Shown here piece by piece: positions 35,791 to 37,555 of a stretch of 37,555 nt of DNA. This stretch comes from Actinomycetes bacterium (GTDB taxonomy: Bacteria > Actinomycetota > CADDZG01 > JAHWKV01). Location: assembly GCA_029263035.1 (NCBI GenBank), contig JAJCYF010000186.1, positions 1-37,555 of the forward strand, in the 5' to 3' direction. A program made the translations under genes and the position numbers. The notes under the pieces were generated by a model. It ran no database searches. It saw only the letters and a list, made by a program, of their open reading frames with translations, and was not told the origin of the DNA. Within the stretch, counting starts at the first letter, position 1. The number at the start of each line of letters is the position of its first letter.

Positions 35791-36519
35791 TCAGTCCGGC
35801 AGCAAGTCCTGAAGTTCCTCGGCCTGCCGCAGCAGCGGCGCCGCCGCCTGCGCCTCCGTCTCGGGCACCTCGTCGTTTTGAATCTCGCTGATGAGGTCCG
35901 CCGCCCGGTCGTATTCAAGGTGGCGTACCAGTAGCTCTGCGAGGTAGATCCGGGCCTCCAGGGTCTCCAGCCACGAGGCCCGGGGTTCGTTCCGGCGGAG
36001 CGCTCGCTCGAGTATTTCGATTGCTTTCTGAACGTCTCCCTTGGAGTCGGCGAACACCACGGCGTTGTCCAGGTCCACCGAGATCCGGCTTCTCGCAGGC
36101 TGGTGGTCACTGTTTTCCGGCGCACCGCCCGGCCCGGTTGTCACCCGGATCCAGTTGCCCGCAGGGTCGATCAGGCTGAATCCGCTGAGATCCCCGGCGT
36201 TCTTACGGCGCCGCGGCCGGGTGATACGGGGGAAACCGCTGAGCGGCAGCTTGCCGAACTGGGTTCTCAACCCGGCGGCGAAGGCCTCGTAGAGCGGCTG
36301 GGTGTCCTGCACCACAATCAGGCAGGATCCGTAGGAGTCCTCGGGCCGGAAGCCGTCCATGCCGAAGTAGTGCAGGTCGATGCCCTCCCGCTTCAGCGCC
36401 ACGTATGGGTTCGGCCTGAGCTGCCGGTAGGTGACCTCAAAGCCCAGTGGAAGGAAGAAGTCCCTGATCTCGTCGACGGAGGCACAGGGCAGCAGGGGAA
36501 CCATCCATTCGTTGACCAC
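35791..36519 (-). CDS. VOC-domain protein fused to a C-terminal helical repeat
   Basis: This 242-aa protein has an N-terminal VOC (bleomycin-resistance-like) domain (about 1-130): MVPLLPCASVDEIRDFFLPLGFEV, LHYFG, SCLIVV and FSLIDPAGNWIRV. After a linker, residues about 145-242 form TPR-like helices (AIEILERALRR, LEARIYLAELLVRHLEYDRAADLI). VOC bleomycin-binding proteins trap drugs as dimers. The helical tail is not usual and suggests a protein partner. GTG 36519 starts it, with no strong ribosome site seen. Confidence 0.8.
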   Translation of the reverse strand: MVNEWMVPLLPCASVDEIRDFFLPLGFEVTYRQLRPNPYVALKREGIDLHYFGMDGFRPEDSYGSCLIVVQDTQPLYEAFAAGLRTQFGKLPLSGFPRITRPRRRKNAGDLSGFSLIDPAGNWIRVTTGPGGAPENSDHQPARSRISVDLDNAVVFADSKGDVQKAIEILERALRRNEPRASWLETLEARIYLAELLVRHLEYDRAADLISEIQNDEVPETEAQAAAPLLRQAEELQDLLPD

Positions 36520-36552
36520 GGATTCATCCTAGGGTGTTCCGGACGCGGGAGA

Positions 36553-37251
36553 ATGAAAGGCATGACCACCGCAAAGCGCGCCGAGCAATTCAGGGACCAA
36601 TCCACCGCGTCTTTGGTCGACCTGTTCCGCCGCATGCTGCCTGGGGACGGCGTGGACGAGGATGAAGCGGCCGCTCAGGCCCGCGCTCGTGGTGAAGCGT
36701 CCCACCTGGATGTGCTGGCCGCCCTGCACGACCGCGCGACGAGGGAGGTATTTGATGCGGCGGCCCTCCTCTGCAGGCAATCGCTGCCCGGCGACCGCAT
36801 CATCGGCCTGCGAATTCTGGGCGAGCTGGGTCAGGCCGGGCAGCGGCCGCTCTTCGACGAAACCTGGGATCTGCTGAACGGGATGGTGGAAGCCGAAAAG
36901 GATTCCGCCGTCCTTTACTGGGTCCTGGCGTGTCTCAGGTTCACCGACGATCCCCGGATTCTCGACACCCTGGTGAGGTTTTCCACGCACCCCGATGCCG
37001 ACATCCGCAGGGGCATCGCCTTCAGCGTTGCGGGCTGCGGCCCTGAAGACCCGCGGGTGATCGGGGTGCAGCTGCGGCTGGCGGAAGATCCCGCACCGGA
37101 CGTAAGGGCACTTGCCGTCTACGACCTGGTGAACGAGATCACGGCGGATACCCCACAGATCCGAGGGGTGCTCACCCGGCTGCTGAACGACCCCGACCCG
37201 GCGATTCGCCTCGACGCCAAAGCAGCTCTGCGAGTGCGGGACTACCGTTAA
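36553..37251 (+). CDS. HEAT-repeat-like protein
   Basis: This 232-aa alpha-helical protein has HEAT/Armadillo-like helix pairs, clearest in the C-terminal half: DPRILDTLVRFSTHPDADIRRGIAFSV, DPAPDVRALAVYDLV and DPDPAIRLDAKAALRVRDYR, each about 35 residues. Such folds bind other proteins, and no enzyme motif is seen. ATG 36553 has GGGAGA just before it, and ATG 36562 is an alternative. It is divergent from the VOC-fusion gene (33 bp between starts) and lies just before argC, with which no link is evident. Confidence 0.75.
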   Translation: MKGMTTAKRAEQFRDQSTASLVDLFRRMLPGDGVDEDEAAAQARARGEASHLDVLAALHDRATREVFDAAALLCRQSLPGDRIIGLRILGELGQAGQRPLFDETWDLLNGMVEAEKDSAVLYWVLACLRFTDDPRILDTLVRFSTHPDADIRRGIAFSVAGCGPEDPRVIGVQLRLAEDPAPDVRALAVYDLVNEITADTPQIRGVLTRLLNDPDPAIRLDAKAALRVRDYR

Positions 37252-37258
37252 TACACGT

Positions 37259-37319
37259 TTGCCTGAGCGTGGATCCGTGGTAATCTCGAATCATTATTCA
37301 AAATGCTGAATACAATTCA
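37259..37319 (+). promoter_or_regulatory. argC promoter with two ARG-box-like operators
   Basis: TTGCCT (37259-37264), a 16-bp spacer and TAATCT (37281-37286) resemble a promoter. Over and just past the expected start site are CGAAT-CATT-ATTCA (37287-37300) and TGAAT-ACA-ATTCA (37307-37319). They are close to the ARG-box pattern TGAAT-N4-ATTCA, with centres about 20 bp apart, as expected for an ArgR hexamer. Arginine should repress argC through ArgR. The ArgR gene itself is not in the window. Confidence 0.6.
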
Positions 37320-37358
37320 ATTCATTATGCATTCGCAAACTAAAGAGGGAGCAGTTGA

Positions 37359-37555
37359 GTGACGATTTCGGCTGCGGTGCTGGTGGCGTCGGGTTTTGCG
37401 GGGGCGGAGCTGCTCCGGATTCTCGAATCCCACCCGGATATCCAGGTTACTGCCGCCGCGGCTTCCAGTCAGGTCGGAAAGCCCGTGGCGGCCGCCTATC
37501 CTTCGCTGGAGTCGGTGGCCCACCTGTCGTTCGTCTCGGTCGCCGAGGCGCTCGC
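37359..37555 (+). CDS. argC: N-acetyl-gamma-glutamyl-phosphate reductase, N-terminal part (partial)
   Basis: Sixty-five codons from GTG 37359 to the window end read MTISAAVLVASGFAGAELLRIL, the NADP-binding N-terminus of ArgC (usual form GASGYTGAELLRLL). The residues VASGFAG replace GASGYTG, so the dinucleotide loop is slightly altered. GAGGGAG (37345-37351) lies 7 nt upstream. It is probably the first gene of an arginine operon that continues outside the window. Confidence 0.9.
   Translation, partial: MTISAAVLVASGFAGAELLRILESHPDIQVTAAAASSQVGKPVAAAYPSLESVAHLSFVSVAEAL

Overview
The window is about 37.5 kb of GC-rich, gene-dense bacterial DNA. Gene content and order point to an actinobacterium: pyrF-gmk-rpoZ-coaBC-metK-priA-fmt, a helicase-degenerate PriA, infC-rpmI-rplT-rRNA methyltransferase-PAS kinase-pheS-pheT-argC, and frequent GTG/TTG starts with 4-bp NTGA overlaps. 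A class 1B dihydroorotate dehydrogenase (PyrK+PyrD) in place of the class 2 enzyme of mycobacteria and streptomycetes suggests a deep-branching, perhaps uncultured lineage. This is inferred from family knowledge and not from a search.

Left part (1-14.2 kb, + strand): the end of carA, a 37-aa basic protein, carB, a 59-aa coupled small ORF, pyrK, pyrD and pyrF make UMP. A minus-strand secreted protein follows. Then come gmk, rpoZ, coaBC, metK, priA, def and fmt, which supply GDP, the RNA polymerase omega subunit, CoA and SAM, and serve replication restart, N-formylation of initiator tRNA and deformylation.

Middle part (14.2-25.6 kb): a lytic transglycosylase lipoprotein, a zinc-ribbon protein, a PPOX-fold protein and a VOC protein lead to a clear FMN riboswitch and the full riboflavin operon ribD-ribE-ribBA-ribH. 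A minus-strand GntR(YtrA-type)/ABC ATPase/permease operon has a visible promoter and palindromic operator. SppA and HisG are divergent, 31 bp apart. A small island with weaker codon bias (24.08-24.95 kb) carries a toxin-antitoxin-like pair and a conserved hypothetical, followed by an RDD membrane protein.

Right part (25.7-37.5 kb): infC (AUA start), rpmI, rplT, an rRNA 2'-O-methyltransferase, an orphan PAS histidine kinase, pheS and pheT form a translation operon. pdxH, a TerC-family transporter, a coiled-coil protein, a lipoprotein, a VOC+helical-repeat protein and a HEAT-repeat protein follow. The window ends in argC behind a promoter with two ARG-box-like palindromes.

Most of the window is housekeeping. 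I see no CRISPR array, phage, transposase, tRNA or rRNA gene, and no defence or biosynthetic cluster. The points most worth a second look are the hidden ORF between carB and pyrK, probable non-ATG/GTG/TTG starts (GTA for fmt, ATA for infC and perhaps gmk and the transglycosylase), a 161-bp element with inverted-repeat ends between rpoZ and coaBC, and the TA-like island. The longest stretch without a protein gene is 16235-16526 (292 bp), which holds the FMN riboswitch.
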